64,000 nucleotides of DNA from Dryococelus australis (GCA_029891345.1 CM057006.1:41329056-41393055); one strand, 5' to 3'; shown: positions 46,075 through 58,829, counted from the stretch's first letter. Made by a program: numbers and translations. The notes: generated by a model from the sequence alone, not told the origin.

Positions 46075-46415
46075 TGCCGCTCCACCATGAAATGGAAGCG
46101 TGTTTGGCAGCGTTCAACATTGGACTGCTATTCTGCCAATACGACAATAATAAACGACGCGTATATGATTTGAGATTAGAACATTATTTATGTTGACAAG
46201 TGCTTTGCGATGTTTGTATACTTCCTTTTAATTTAATTATATTAAATTCAATTTGGTAAAACTTATTTTATTCGTACACAAAGGCTTCTGCTTTGAATGT
46301 CAAGGTATAACTGATGGTTTTATCACTGTTGATTATGCGACTTTTACAGTTGTATTGGTGTAGGGTATATTAATGTTGGGTAAATGCACGGAATACGAAC
46401 GTCGGTTGATGTTTT
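46075..46415 (+). mobile_element. MITE family E, partial diverged copy (E3)
   Basis: CATTGGACTGCTATTCTGCC, ATTTGAGATTAGAACATTAT, TTATCACTGTTGATTATGCG and TTAATGTTGGGTAAATGC match E1 and E2 in order. Both terminal repeats are degraded. Confidence 0.8.
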
Positions 46416-47008
46416 CAAATGTCGTGTAGCCATTTCACTTGCCCGTCGGAATACATAGGCCGTAAATTTGTGGGATTTCTTCTGCTTGTACCTAACTTAC
46501 CTACCATATATCTGACCTCTTCGAGCGTGTGTGGTGACCGGTACAAACACTTTCTACACTGCTCATCAACAAATATCTCAAATAAGCATTATCAAACCGA
46601 GTGTGTAGATTTTTGAGTGGACTTTGCAGTAATAAGTAAGTCCAAAGCATACTACAAATACATAGAAACAGAAAAAATGAGATATTATGTTAAAATTTCT
46701 TTACAATTTCTAAATTTTGCTAGTTATACGTGCGCAATAAAAGTTAATTAATTAATTTTTGGAGATAATACAATAAATGTTTGCAAGTATTTACGTAATT
46801 ACTATCACAAATTGGTCAGATCTTTAACTAGAGCAGAGATTTTTGAATGTCTAATTTTTACCCCATTTGTTTTGTTAGTCTCGTAAATACCTTGACTGAC
46901 ATACCTACACAAAAACGAAAATCCAAAGTCATGCATCCGAGGAAACAAAAAATGGCGTCGCATCTGTGACACCGGGCCCGGATATCATATCCTTACTCGA
47001 TGGCGAAG
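46416..47008. other. unassigned spacer
   Basis: No recognised gene or repeat. The frame at 46419-46616 has no known domain. Confidence 0.5.
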
Positions 47009-47260
47009 GGGCCGTGGTGGTGTAGTGGTTAGACTACACGCCTCCCACCACAGCGAACCGGGTTGGATTCCCGGCGGGGTCGCCCCCCGGATTTTCGCAT
47101 GTGGGGATCGTGCCTGGCGATGCCGCTGGTCGGCGAGTTTTCCCGGGGATCTCCCGTTTCCCCCGCCCTTGCATTCCGGCGCTGCTCCATACTCACACTG
47201 GCTCTCTAGATCTCGATGTTAACTGCCGCCCAAATCTCTGAACTCATTCACACTCGACGG
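47009..47260 (+). repeat. tRNA-derived SINE family S, copy S7
   Basis: Head GGGGCCGTGGTGGTGTAGTG, GTTAGACTACACGCCTCCCA and a B-box-like GGGTTGGATTCCCGG; body GGTCGGCGAGTTTTCCCGGG; tail CCCAAATCTCTGAACTC. Full length. Confidence 0.93.
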
Positions 47261-47532
47261 CGGATACCATGTTACCAGTAGCTACATCCACGTGTTTTTT
47301 TTTTTTTTCTCCCTGCGAATAGACGTGCGTGCACGCTAGTGTACAATACTATGCGTGCATAATCGCCTCTTCCCTTTCGTTATTGGACACGTGTTTTCGT
47401 TAGAAGACATTTTTAACATGGCTGGGCCAATCACAATTAAGTTACTGGTTCGTTGACGATCTGTGACTCGTGGGCAGCCACCTGAGAAGGTTGGGAATTA
47501 GAAATCATCCAACCACGGAATTGGATCCGAAC

Positions 47533-48345
47533 TATAGTCTATTCACGGTTACTTCCAACTTTTCTGAAGCCCTGCTAAAGTTCTACTTCCAGGATATTCC
47601 TCCGCCTCGTGTAAACAAAACTTAGAAAACTATACCAGAGGGCCAACGCAGCGCATTCGTGCGCACTCCAAGGTCAAGAAGCGAGGGAGCTGCACGGGCG
47701 ACACTAACACGCACTTCTAGCGCCTCATCGCTCCTACGCGCAAGGCGTGCAGTGTTTCCGTCGTGACGCTGTACTGTGCATATTAGATCTGTAACAGTGA
47801 GGTGTTATTACACGCGATGAAAGATCACAGATTAAACTACGCCCGTGTCTTTGTACTTTCATCTTGCCGCTTGAGGTAACTGCATAGGCAAGCTTTAAAA
47901 ATGCTATATTTGACCATTTTCAGGATTTTTTTTGTCAAATAATACACTTAATATGACAAAAGAAAAAAATAAGGGCATAGATAATAGTTTTTTAAATTTT
48001 TTCTGGCAAAAATTCGTATTTGCAGAATATTTATTTACCGAGATACACGTATTCGCGCAAACAACCATTTCACAGAAAATGTTTCAGTACATCCTCCTCT
48101 TAAGAACTATTTATTACTAGGCATTACCAACACGTCCGTTTTCTTTAAAGGAGATATTGTCATTCGTAGATAAAGCATAAGTTAAAACTCAATTTAACCA
48201 AAAATAAGGTACTGCTATGGTAATACGAGTATATAGCGTTTGTGTGAAATTGCAAGTTTAGGAAGCCCCAAAACATGTCATACATGGGTGTTTTTTCAAA
48301 ACTTTGATTAAAAAAAGTGTGAAGATACCGCGAATAGACAATAAT
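47533..48345 (+). mobile_element. MITE family B interrupted by repeat C (B7)
   Basis: The left part TA|TAGTCTATTCACGGTTACTT to GCATTCGTGCGCACTC (47668), and the right part from TTAAGAACTATTTATTACTA (48099) to ACCGCGAATAGAC (about 48345), join into a normal B element when 47669-48098 is removed. Confidence 0.92.
47669..48098 (-). repeat. family C copy nested in MITE B7 (C4)
   Basis: Reverse-oriented C element. Its insertion into a recognisable MITE defines its ends: CCAAGGTCAAGAAGCGAGG on the left and GTTTCAGTACATCCTCC on the right, about 430 bp. No inverted termini and no clear target duplication are visible. Confidence 0.9.
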
Positions 48346-48405
48346 GTGTTCTAGAATACCCACTAGTCATGGAATCTGCACGTGGAATACAGGTACCCAT
48401 ACTGA

Positions 48406-48811
48406 TATAGACTGTTCACGGTAAAGTGAGCACTTTTGAAAGTCCTGCTTAAGATCTACTTGTATGAACGTTGTGTATTCTCCCGCCTTATGTAAAATTA
48501 ATATTGCCGTGCGCCTCATCACTATAGTTACGCGTTGGTCACGTGAAACTGAAATTATTAGAAGAGTAAATATTTTAAAAACACTTTGGTGCATCAAAAA
48601 CACAGAAAACGCAAGATATAATTTAAGTTATCACAAATGGATACCTAATTCTTTTTATTCGACTTTAAGATACGAAACTACTTTCCATCCATCGTTACCA
48701 ACCCTACTGGGCGCATGCCTCTCAATGCGCCCGTTAAAATATATGCAAGTAGGAGCAGTGACTTTTTTGTAAGGTTGATTTCAAAAGTGCTCTATCGTGA
48801 ACAGCCCTTTG
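48406..48811 (+). mobile_element. MITE family A, full copy (A8)
   Basis: TA|TAGACTGTTCACGGTAAAGT and TATCGTGAACAGCCCT near 48808. Interior CTTAAGATCTACTTGTATGA, AAAATTAATATTGCCGTGCG, CGTTACCAACCCTACTGGGC. 406 bp. The right TA is mutated. Confidence 0.92.
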
Positions 48812-50874
48812 CTCAAATGTGTGCAGTATTAAACGCCCGCCGTAGAAGTAATATAAATATTGGTTTCAAGTTGGTATTAAAGGAGTGTGAACGCAGTAGG
48901 TAGTATATTAACGTTCACAGCCGTAAAAAATAACTCAATTTGCGTAACAGACTATCATCGATTATTGATTTTGCGTAGTGCATTGATTTAGGCATCATCA
49001 TTTAGGCGTCATCTTAGGGCTACGAAGCTTTCCGGTAAATCATGATATCATGTGCCAATTTAATGGTAACTGTAGGCTAGTGTAACTTGTAAGTTTCTTG
49101 GAAATCCGAAAGGCGAGAGGTTTGTTCCATTAATACGCTTAGTTAAAATTTATAAAGAAACTAAAATTCTAATTATAAAATTAAAACTTAAAATTATTTT
49201 TTGAAGATTGATTAAGAAAACACGTTTTCCGGAGATGACTCCGTAAACTAAAAAATGTTAATGTGCGAAGATGGGCTGCTTACTTCCCGTTGAAGTAATA
49301 GACTTATACAAATTTTGGTAGACATGTGTGCAATTATAATTTTCTTAGAAGTGAATATGCTTGCGTACGGATTAGGAAAAGTTACAAAATAAGTTTTTTT
49401 TGTGTTTAAAAAGCCAATAAAATAAATGTGTGTGTTCGTTGGAGCGTGTGCGTGTAAAGATTAATGTCCTGTAGCTCCACTCCATTACGGCTGCAGTGAT
49501 ACTGTGTTGTTTTTTTCCACTGTGTAAATATTGCGTCATTGTAGGTGGCTGTATACAGATTTTGTTTGAAAACAATTTTTCTTGCTGATAATAGGACAGA
49601 AAACTCTCTGACTGAATATGCGCAAGTTCTTTGTTAGCGAATTGGTTGACCTTGGCAATCTCACATCCGAGAGAAAGGGCTTTAATGTTTTTTTTTTTTT
49701 TTTCGGGGTGGGATATATAAGTGTTGATAACGTCACACAAAGAGGGAGATTACGAATTCATTCGTCTATTGGACTGGAATTAAAACCGTAATATCTCTTA
49801 ACTACATGATTTTTACTTACTGAAGACGGGCTGTAAATGTTATTGTTAGATAAATGATGCCTGATATTTCCTGCCAATGTTGCTGCTCGATTTGTACCTA
49901 CGTCAGTAGTATATTGGTGTTCTTTAATGGTGTGAGTCGCCATGTTGTGGATAATTAGTTGGTTTTCCAAGTACGTGTAAGGCTCGCCAAAAAAAAAGCT
50001 ACGGGAAAGCTAATGGAAGAATGTTGAATCGCAGCCCATGTTTGCAGGTCAATTAGAGTATTATTAAATGATGTAAATTGCTCCAGTCCAGCGCGCTTCG
50101 CTGCTGTGTTGTGTTAGGCGAACAGAAGGCTTTGCAAAACCCACCATTTTTTTCAGTGTCTTGAGGAATTCAGAGCATGTTTGTCGACTTTCGACTGAAC
50201 CACTGCAGCGAGTAAGTTGTAAGTGGTAAACACTTAATTTCTGTGTATTTTCGTGTTTGGAAGTTTGTAATGTGTATATGCGATGTACAGAACAGTGCGT
50301 GTGTGTATGAGCGAGAGCGAGCAAAGAATCAGAATGTTAATGCGGGTGGCGTTGGCCCAGACATATGATGTAATACGGCTTTTAGAGAAAATAACCGGAC
50401 TGGTGTGTAACTATGGGACATTAAACTGTGCCACTTTTTTTTTTGCGGAAAATTTCTTGGAAAGTTTATTGCAAACTTTTATCGTCCCGATGTAAAACTA
50501 TAGTTTTGCCTTTATCCATTCTACAAGCCTGAAAATGCCGACACAATCATGGATATAAATGTTCATGCATTTTAGCTGGTCGAGAAAGATAATAAATTCC
50601 TGCTGTTAGGAAAAAAGCAAGAAATCTGAGTTTGTGACCGATTTATATTCCTTCTTAAAAGTTTAATTACATTTCATTGCATACGAGAAAATGATACATG
50701 TAGAAATATAGCTAAATTATAGACTCAACATGTGTATTTGAGGCTGTACAAAAGTGATGGTACACAACATAACAGTAGACACTTTCCAGAAAATAAACAA
50801 CACAGTTGTTAATACATATTATGCAATTCCTCTTTGTATTGTTGCCTTCAATCTAGATCGCATTGTGTGTACAC
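48812..50874. other. unassigned 2.1 kb
   Basis: No recognised gene or repeat. Frames at 49372-49740 and 50064-50324 (minus) have no known domain. Confidence 0.5.
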
Positions 50875-51800
50875 GAGACTTGGTTATTTCAGTCTGAATT
50901 TTCCGCCGTTTTTCCACAAAGTAGCTCTTTTAGTGTAGTATTGTGGGTTGTTTCAAATTCACTCCGAAGATGCCGTAATGGGTTAAGGTCGGGGGGCTGT
51001 AGTGAGGTTGGATTGTGTAGGGAGTATGTTGTAGTAACAAAATACGGATCGCTGCTGTATATTTAGGGTCGCTGTCCTGCTGAAAGTAATTCTAATTCCC
51101 AAGACCCAACTAATCAACGCTCGTTTGTAAATTTCCCATCAGTATGTCCAAATATACAGATTTATTCATGGTCCCCTCACTCGCTGTGTCCGACATGCAC
51201 CCCTAGACTACTACTACTATTCCAACACCGTGGTTTACAGTAGCTTGAAAGTTCTCAAGCTCTAGCTCAGTTTTAGGCCTACTCTACATTAACATTCTAC
51301 CATCGTAATCGAATATGTTGAACTTCCACCTGTGTGAAGCACATTGCCCCACCAGAAGTAGGTACCTATTGTCCTGAGCAAATGTTAATTTATTCTTATT
51401 GTTCGCTTTACCGGTGTATGGCTTCTTTATATGTGACTCGACTCTATATCCTGCTCGGTTAAAAAGCATACGGATAGTTATTGCGAAAACCTGTTTCCCT
51501 TAGAGTGTGTGTATTAGCGTACGTAATTTTGAGGTTTTTCGTCTTGAGTCAAAATAGTGTATTCTCTTCTCTCTCGTAGCAAGATTATGACGACCAGGTC
51601 TTTCCTTGTTTATGACATATGTGTTACCTTTGTGTCGCTTGATAATACTCTTTACAGTCGGACGTTTTCTTCCAACTGTGTGTGCGATGTGTGGACTATT
51701 AATTTTTCTTCGTGTGTAATGATACCTCGTTCTTGGGCTATTGTTTCTTTGCGTTTTGGGCCTATTTTGCCTCTCTGTGGTGCGCGAATAACGCACCAGA
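50875..51800 (-). pseudogene. Tc1-like transposase, degenerate
   Basis: Read on the minus strand, this is a Tc1/mariner-superfamily transposase (cut-and-paste, TA target). Near 51640-51760 is the helix-turn-helix part: IAHTVGRKRPTVKSIIKRHK and KERPGRHNL. Then come SHIKKPYTGKAN and HRWKFNIFDYDG (51310-51460). ATVNHGVGIVVVV, a stop, and GCMSDTASEG follow near 51180-51240, matching the HGGGSVMVWGCMS segment. FQQDSDPKYTA at about 51050-51084 matches the segment with the second catalytic aspartate. LTHYGIFGVNLK near 50960 sits where the third acidic residue of LNPIEHLW is expected; it is not conserved. Several stops and frame changes; inactive. Terminal repeats were not located. Confidence 0.85.
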
Positions 51801-52059
51801 TTCTCAGATACATGCTGTATAATATCGTTTCACGCCCTATTTCGTTGTTGATTCACTATTATATGAATACTTATGACGCGGCGATATACCATTTTGTCTA
51901 AGGATGTTCCTTGGAGCGTACTTGCTGTAGCGACTCCTCTATTTGGCAGTTTACTTTCATATATAAAATTTGCAATCTCGAGAGAGGAGTTGTATGAACA
52001 TTTAGTCCATGACTGTAAGTATGTCTTGAAAGTTTCTCCCGTTCCTTAATGCAGAATGT

Positions 52060-52277
52060 GTTTTCATTTATATTAATTGTAAATGTAAAATATTAGTAAT
52101 TTATAAATAAAATTTAAACTTAAATAATAATAATAATAAGGTATTTTTATGTTAATACGAGTATAAAAGGTGTGTGATACATGGCATATTTTGTAAACAA
52201 GCAAACACGACTTACATGGGGTGATTTTTCACAAAGGTTTAATTCAGAAAGTGTACGGAAACCGTGAAAAGGCTATA
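52060..52277 (+). mobile_element. MITE family B, right-half copy (B8)
   Basis: TTTTCATTTATATTAATTGT, GTATTTTTATGTTAATACGA, TTACATGGGGTGATTTTTCA and GGAAACCGTGAAAAGGCTA|TA. The left half is missing or too diverged to recognise. Confidence 0.8.
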
Positions 52278-52551
52278 GTTATTATTGCACCAGGAAGGCG
52301 GACAATGAAATGACATTTCGTGAGCTGTTGGTCGCGTGTTTGTAATGTGTTTCCACCGTAGTTGTAAATAAGTAAACTAACCTTCGCGTCGTCTTCCTGG
52401 GAACTGGAGTACTTATTTATTTTAGGCGTTCAGTTCGTGGAAAGAGGTTCGTATTGTGAACGTATTAACCGTCGTGCAAAGTAATATCTGAGTCATGGGC
52501 GCGCTTTGGTTCTGTTTTTCTTTTAAATTAAGGGTGGAGTGGTTTGTACTG

Positions 52552-52757
52552 CGAGGTCTTGAGAGCCGATGGGGGTGAAGCTAGGCGAGTATGGAGCAAC
52601 GCTGGAATGAGAGGGCGGGGGGAAACGGGAGATTCCCGAGAATACCCGCCGACCAACGGCATCATCCGGCACGATTCCTACATTCGGTAATCCGGGGGGC
52701 CCGGGTCGCCTTGGTAGAAGGCGAGTAGTCTGACCATTACACCACCGCGGTCTCTTT
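52552..52757 (-). repeat. tRNA-derived SINE family S, copy S8
   Basis: Complement of the family: GAGGTCTTGAGAGCCGATGG at the left, GAGATTCCCGAGAATACCCG in the hairpin, and a head near 52690-52757 with GTCGCCTTGGTAGAAGGCGA and CACCACCGCGG. The B box is partly deleted. Confidence 0.9.
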
Positions 52758-53388
52758 TTAATTTAAAGAAACGTCGAACAAAATGTGTGTGTGTGTTGTG
52801 TGTGTAAATTATTACTAGTATTTTTTTTTAATGTCCCCGCAGTTTCCTCGTTCGGTCGCTAGAGGCGTTGAAACTAAATTTTAGCATGGACAGCTTACGG
52901 CCCCAAATCTTTCTCGGCGACCGTGCTCCCCCTTTTCCCCCCGATTTTAGTATCGTTTACGACCGAACGGCGCTGCGCGGACCGTTACACGCTGGAGGGG
53001 AAAAACCGTTCGGCAACAAACACTCGATCCGTCTAGCCGATTGAGCTCGTGTTTCCTTCCGCGTGTTCATCCTGTCTTCCCCTTCTCCCCCTCCTTTAAC
53101 ATTACCACCGCGGCTTCCTCCTTCCCCTCTTTCCATATACCCCCTTTCAAGCCAGGAACACACTGACTAGGCTAGCTCCTGCACTGTCTCAGCCTCGATG
53201 CTGTATCTATACTCTACTCTTTGATTGAAAAAAAAAAAAAAGACGCGAAAGGGAAAGTGGAAAGAAAAGGAGAACAAATTGATCTAATTTAGCTGTCCTG
53301 CGCCTGACAGACAGCACTAGAATTACTTGCTACTGGCTCTCAGGTCCTGTTTGCGTCTCCGACCCGAGAGACCAACTTTAGGAGTCCT
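52758..53388. other. unassigned, partly GC-rich
   Basis: 52900-53160 is GC-rich. 53333-53388 resembles 56540-56600 (CTCAGGTCCTGTTTGCGTC against CCAGGTCCTATCTTACGTC), so a low-copy repeat may start here. No gene recognised. Confidence 0.4.
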
Positions 53389-53527
53389 GTGCTTGGATTC
53401 TGTAACTCAACAACTTCTCGTCTTGATTTCGATCGAGTTCCATTTCGATCGGTTTGCGAGAGAGCGATTCTGTAACTTTTTTCAAGTCTTATCGAAGTGG
53501 TACAAGAAATTTCGATCGCGCTCTCTG
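53389..53527. repeat. CGATCG-rich palindromic element (J1)
   Basis: GTGCTTGGATTCTGTAACTC opens the element. Three TTTCGATCG-type phrases and a second GCGATTCTGTAACT (53465) follow. It resembles J2 at 56297-56450, whose right end is the complement of this opening. Confidence 0.6.
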
Positions 53528-54699
53528 ATTATGTGGCAACATTGGATGGCCATTGGAAAAAATGAAAGTGCATAATCTTGGCAGCCAGTTGCCAATCAAA
53601 ATTTAGATTCTTTGCCACTTATTTGTGTGTACATTGACATTTATTTATATTTTAAGTTTTAAGGTTAATAGGACCATCTTAAGCTTAACATTTACTAAAT
53701 ATATTTATTAGCAAAAACATTGCTTACAACGCGTGTGTTGATATTGGTTCGTATTCTGTAACTATCCTTTTGTTTAAATATTATTCTGTCAGCGCAGTCG
53801 CTATATAAATTATTAGCAATACACCTCCAGCACCTAGCAAAGTAGTTAATTTTGTGCTATTTGAACTAACGGACAAAATATTGAAGTGTAAACATACATT
53901 CACATAATACATTAACACGAAGCCGTCTTATTTCCCTGTGTTAATATAGCCAGAATATTGCTATAGTTTATGTACGCCAGCTAACTGAAAAACGTGCACG
54001 TAGCTTGCCTGCAGTACATACGTCACACAATGCCAAGTGCCCTACCATATGTACCTGCTGCTCGTGTTGTAGGCCTATTCCAAGTAGTATTGACATAAAA
54101 TATGAGTAGACAGAATATTGCCATGCAGCACTGAATAGAAAATACGTGACAACGTGTGGAACACAAGTAGTGTAATATTGAGCTGTTTGCATAACCACAC
54201 TCTCCCATAGGCTTATAAAACAGTGTGAAATAAAAGCATGTGTTGATATCGTATTTTAGGTTGGGTATATTGGTGGTAATATTTATTACAACTGAGCAGT
54301 GTGATAGTAGAATATTTCTCCCCTGAGGAAAACGTCTACCTGCCCCTTGCAGGCTCGAGAACCAGACGTACGATGCGAAGAACACTCACCTTAGTTTACC
54401 ACACTTACTTGAGACCAGTGACCATTTGTCACACTCTGAAAATTATGCAACTTACTTTCCATAAGGACATGCAGAAATTATAGAGAACTGGGTCATCAGT
54501 GAAGGCGAGGTAGTGTAAACAATTATTCATGCAAATAGGAAAAGACTTCGGACTACATAAAGTTTCCAGCCAAATTATTTTATTTCAAATTCAGTTTTTT
54601 TTAATTAATTCATATGTATCCTGGTTGTAAATGAAACTAATTAAAAATCCTGAATGGCAATAGCAAAGGGTTTATGAAAATCATTCAAACAAGCACTGC
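53528..54699. other. unassigned spacer
   Basis: AT-rich. Overlapping frames around 53968-54483 have no known domain. Confidence 0.5.
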
Positions 54700-55880
54700 C
54701 GATAGGTAGTGGTCAGACGTAACGGTCGTTAACATTATCCTTATTCAAATATAACGTAAACTAGCCTGACGTGTCAGTTTGTTACTTAAAAAAAAATCAC
54801 TGAATGAAAACGTCTGAAATTATTACTTGAAAATTAAAATTGGCTAAACTTAGTGGCAGATGAATAAAAACTCAGTATTTCAGATTAAATTATTGTTAAA
54901 ATATGCTGGTTCTTAGGTGTTAAAAACGTCGTGTCAACATGGCGTTGTGTAAAATGTTCTATTGCTAATGGCAGCTCTCTTAGGCCTATACGATGTGTAG
55001 ATTTAACTCGTAGAAAAACTAGTAGTGTAGAAAGATAGTTTACTTGTAGGATGATACCATTTATAGTAGAAAGCAGGACGGTATCTCAGGAAAATGTATA
55101 GTAGTATTCAAATTTCGTAGAATTAAGGTGTTTCTTAACGTGGCTTACAGCTCACGGAACGTCACAGCGCGTAACTAACTGACCTAGGCTCCTAAACAGC
55201 TGCTTACAATATGGAGGGGCTTACAGCACACTTCTCTACGTAGAAACAAAACTGTATTAATTAAGTAAGCTATAGAAACTAAAACACACTAATATACTAA
55301 TTAAGAAAACATATGCTACGTACAACTTCTAGACGTGCGTCCTGACTTATGTCTTAACCCGTTGAAAGATGGCGGCAGAGAGAAGATCTCCTAACTGATA
55401 TTATCTGCCTAGCCCTACGCTATCATGCTAGCCAATGGGGGTGCCAGTCAATCGGAAGGCTTCCTACTCAATCAGCTAATCTGAGACACTCCTAACGGCA
55501 TAATTCCCTATGTCAAAGAGTTACGGGTCTCGTAGAAGGTAATAAAAATAACACAATAAATTCCCTGAAACAATTACAATTGTGCGAGACCAAGAAAATA
55601 AATGAAAATATTGAATCATTAATTAAAATACAAACAAAAATAAATTCTAGCTAACTAAGGCATTTAAACATAAATTATTGCCATTCTAACATTTAATTAT
55701 TCAAAATCGTAAACATACGAAAATTAATAAAAATGATTAGAAATGAAACATATGTGATAAAGTATGCAAATTACAGTGTTTGACATTGACAGTGTAGAAT
55801 CAGTAAAAAATATACTTGGATTATAATAATAAATGCAAAAATTGCAAAAGTTTATGTTAACTATATGAACAATAGTACGT
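54700..55880 (-). repeat. interspersed repeat family D, copy D2
   Basis: Collinear with D1: CACTGCCGATAGGTAGTGGT, TAACGTGGCTTACAGCTCAC, ATGGCGGCAGAGAGA, TCTAGCTAACTAAGGC and AACATTTAATTATTC. More diverged than the Helitron pair, so it is an old family. Confidence 0.75.
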
Positions 55881-56296
55881 TTTTATACAAATATTTCGAA
55901 ATATTGTAAATATACTACACTAGCGTAATATACGTAATGTTTAAAAAAAAGTACTTTGTTTTTAAAAAGTAGACAGTTTTTAAACCTTGCTGTGTTTTAT
56001 GAAGTAATAATTACCAATTTTAATAATTTTCACTCGTATATAATTACAAGTGAAAAATTTAGAGTAACGAATAGAATTCTTTAGTGCTATCTATGAACAG
56101 CAACGTAAATATTACTGACATATATGAATTTCAGGTTATTTTGTGAAACGAATCTGTATGCAAAATTACAATATAATCTTATATATAGTGCTCCAGATCC
56201 ATAAATACATTCTCTTTGCAGGAATGTGTGAATTTTAAAATCTTAATAAAATACGGGTCTTATAACCCTCCGCCATGTTTTAAACAACTAACATTT
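55881..56296. other. unassigned spacer
   Basis: AT-rich, nothing recognised. Confidence 0.5.
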
Positions 56297-56450
56297 TCGA
56301 TCAAAATTATGAACTCGATCGATATACCGGAAATCGATCGAAATGAAAGAAAAACAAGATACACAATTGCATTTTTCATTTCGATCGAAATCAAAGACGA
56401 TGTCGATCGAAACGAGGTGAAAGATAGTTACAGAATCCCAGTGCTGGTTT
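56297..56450. repeat. CGATCG-rich palindromic element (J2)
   Basis: Four CGATCG sites occur in about 120 bp (ACTCGATCGATA, AATCGATCGAAAT, TTTCGATCGAAAT, GTCGATCGAAAC), and the element ends AGTTACAGAATCCCAGTGCT. The whole can fold through many short inverted pairs. The frame over it (56216-56452) is read-through of the repeat. Confidence 0.65.
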
Positions 56451-57136
56451 AAGGTAACTGGTCCAGCGGAGCTGTTGATCGTCTTTGGACAAATGAGCCT
56501 TAATTAACTAACCAATATTAAATCCTAATTAATATTACTCTGGCTCCAGGTCCTATCTTACGTCGCCGACCTGAGGTCACACTGAGCATTTCGAAGTCGT
56601 CCCAGGAGTAGTCGGTTATGCGAGGTACCCATACACTAAATTCCGTGTTTAACTCCGAAGCTTCGTGCACTCGTAACAGTGTAGGCGGAAAAATACACTG
56701 TCACAGCCCATGGCTACAGTGACTTGCCTGCTGCGAGGTAGTACGGCATTGACACACTGACGCCCCCGGGGACATAGGTTTATTATTAAGCTATTTAGGG
56801 TGTTAATTTAATTTTCTTTCTTTTACAGGCTAGTTAACATCTCTCTTAGAATGAGTGAAAACCTGTTTGTGTTGGCACTGCTGACACTTACTGGCAGCTC
56901 ATTTTCCTTTCGATTTAGCTTTCAGGAATCTTGTTGCGGATTAGGGGTTGATGGGAGGGGGGGGGGGGGGGGCTCAGTCGCGCCACTCCGCTCACCAGAG
57001 TTATGTGCAAGCATCACTCTGGTTAAGCCAGCGTCCATCAACTTAAATTAAATAAGAAGTCCCCTCCTATCCACTAGTCTTTCTTTCCCACTAATAAAGA
57101 GCATGTTTCCAACCTCTCTGCTTCCTGTATCATTTC
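56451..57136. other. unassigned spacer
   Basis: No recognised gene. A 16-G run is at 56957-56972. Confidence 0.5.
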
Positions 57137-57554
57137 TAAAGACTGTTCACGGTGAAGTGAGCACTTTGAAATCAACCGTAGAAAAATATCACTGGCCTGC
57201 CTGCATATAACGGGCGCACTGAGTGATATGCGCCCAGTAACGTTGGTACCGATGGATGGGAAGTGCCTCCATAACTTAACGTGGACTAAAAATTGTTAGA
57301 TAACCATTCGTGACGACTTAAATTATTTCTTTCGCTTTATGTTTTTTTTTAATGCATATAAATGTAAAAATGAGAAAATTGGGTAAATATTTACTTTTCT
57401 AATAATTTCACAGTTTCACGTGACCGACGCATGGATAAAGTGATACGGCCATAGCCATGTTAATTATACATAAGGCGGATTAATACACAACGTGTATACA
57501 AGTAAATCTTAAACAGGGCTTTCAAAAGTGCTCTTTTACCGTGAACAGCCTATA
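57137..57554 (-). mobile_element. MITE family A, full copy (A9)
   Basis: TA|AAGACTGTTCACGGTGAAGT and TACCGTGAACAGCCTA|TA. Reverse-oriented interior with GTTGGTACCGATGGATGGGA and AATCTTAAACAGGGCTTTCA. 418 bp. Confidence 0.94.
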
Positions 57555-58829
57555 ACAATGCATGCAACAATTTTGAATTATTTCCTGTCGAAAGGGTTTT
57601 ATATGCTGCTGAATTTTGGACTTGATGTTTATTATTAGGTTATTGTTACTAAACCTTGTTGTGTGTAAATTTAAAAATAATACTAAAATAAGTAAAAATT
57701 TCTGGCGAGTAGTACTTTTATTTTATTTATTTATTTTTGAGATTTACAATGTTTACTGAATTAAGGTATGTTTGTAAACACAGCATGCTAGTTTCAAAAA
57801 CACATTTTCCCAGGCTTTTCTAAGCTTTTGATCTATATTATAGAGTATTTATTATTTTGGGACAAAGTAAACTGTCGTATGAAAATGTCAACCTGATTCC
57901 TTAAATCTCTAGGCTCCTTCAGGTAAATTGCTGGGAAATGATTATCTGAAAAGGAGTTTATGACGAATGCAATTTTCTTTTTAAATGATCACGATCTTAA
58001 AATGAAAAGGTCACACTTTCTTTGCGAACGAAATCCCGCCAAAAATAAGCCTCTAATTTTGAAATGTTCATGTTCTGTTCAGCGGTGATATGAATCCGAG
58101 CTTCATTCTACTTCCCCCCCCCCCCCTTACCCCGTCGAAGGCAGTGTATAGTTTAGCCATATAGTCATGCTCAGCTGAAGATTTATGCCGGTGACTAGTC
58201 AAGATACAGCAGACATGACCAGTGTAGTTTCACTAGTAGAACCTCGTCATCCTTGCAGCTTGCATGGGCTTGCAGGAAAAATTGGAAGATGTTTTCAGGC
58301 GTGATTCCAAGAGTTTATTGCTGCACGGGTTCAGGGACAAGTTTAGCATTTTACGTCGTTTAAACAGTTGGCGGCTGCAGTTCCCGACCGAAAAAAAAAA
58401 AAATGACTTGCCATCATACACTGTACTGAAATCACATCCCTGGCTCGGTTGCTGTAATAACCCCGACCAGGAGCACTGAAAAGCGAAATGATTTCCCAAA
58501 TTGTATTACAGCCATTTCTTTGCATAAAAGTCCAGAATGTAAGATGATCACATTCGTGCAACTCATGGGTAATTAGTTGCGACGAAATAAACGTAGATTT
58601 TTAGTTCATTAATTGGATAACTTTTGTTTCAGGTTTTCTTGCTGGGAATATGACTTTGGTACTACTTTGAATTTGGCAAAATGTATAACACACCTACACA
58701 CGTGTGTGTCCCCCCCCCCCCAGACACTATTACAAAATTTGAAAATTGTGTACATACAACAGTTTAGCGAAATGATACCGACGAATAGCGGCTATAAGTT
58801 TAGCATATATAGTTAGCCGAAAAGATGTG
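57555..58829. other. unassigned 1.3 kb with C runs
   Basis: C runs at 58114-58126 and 58710-58721. Frames at 58233-58561 on both strands have no recognised domain. Confidence 0.5.
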
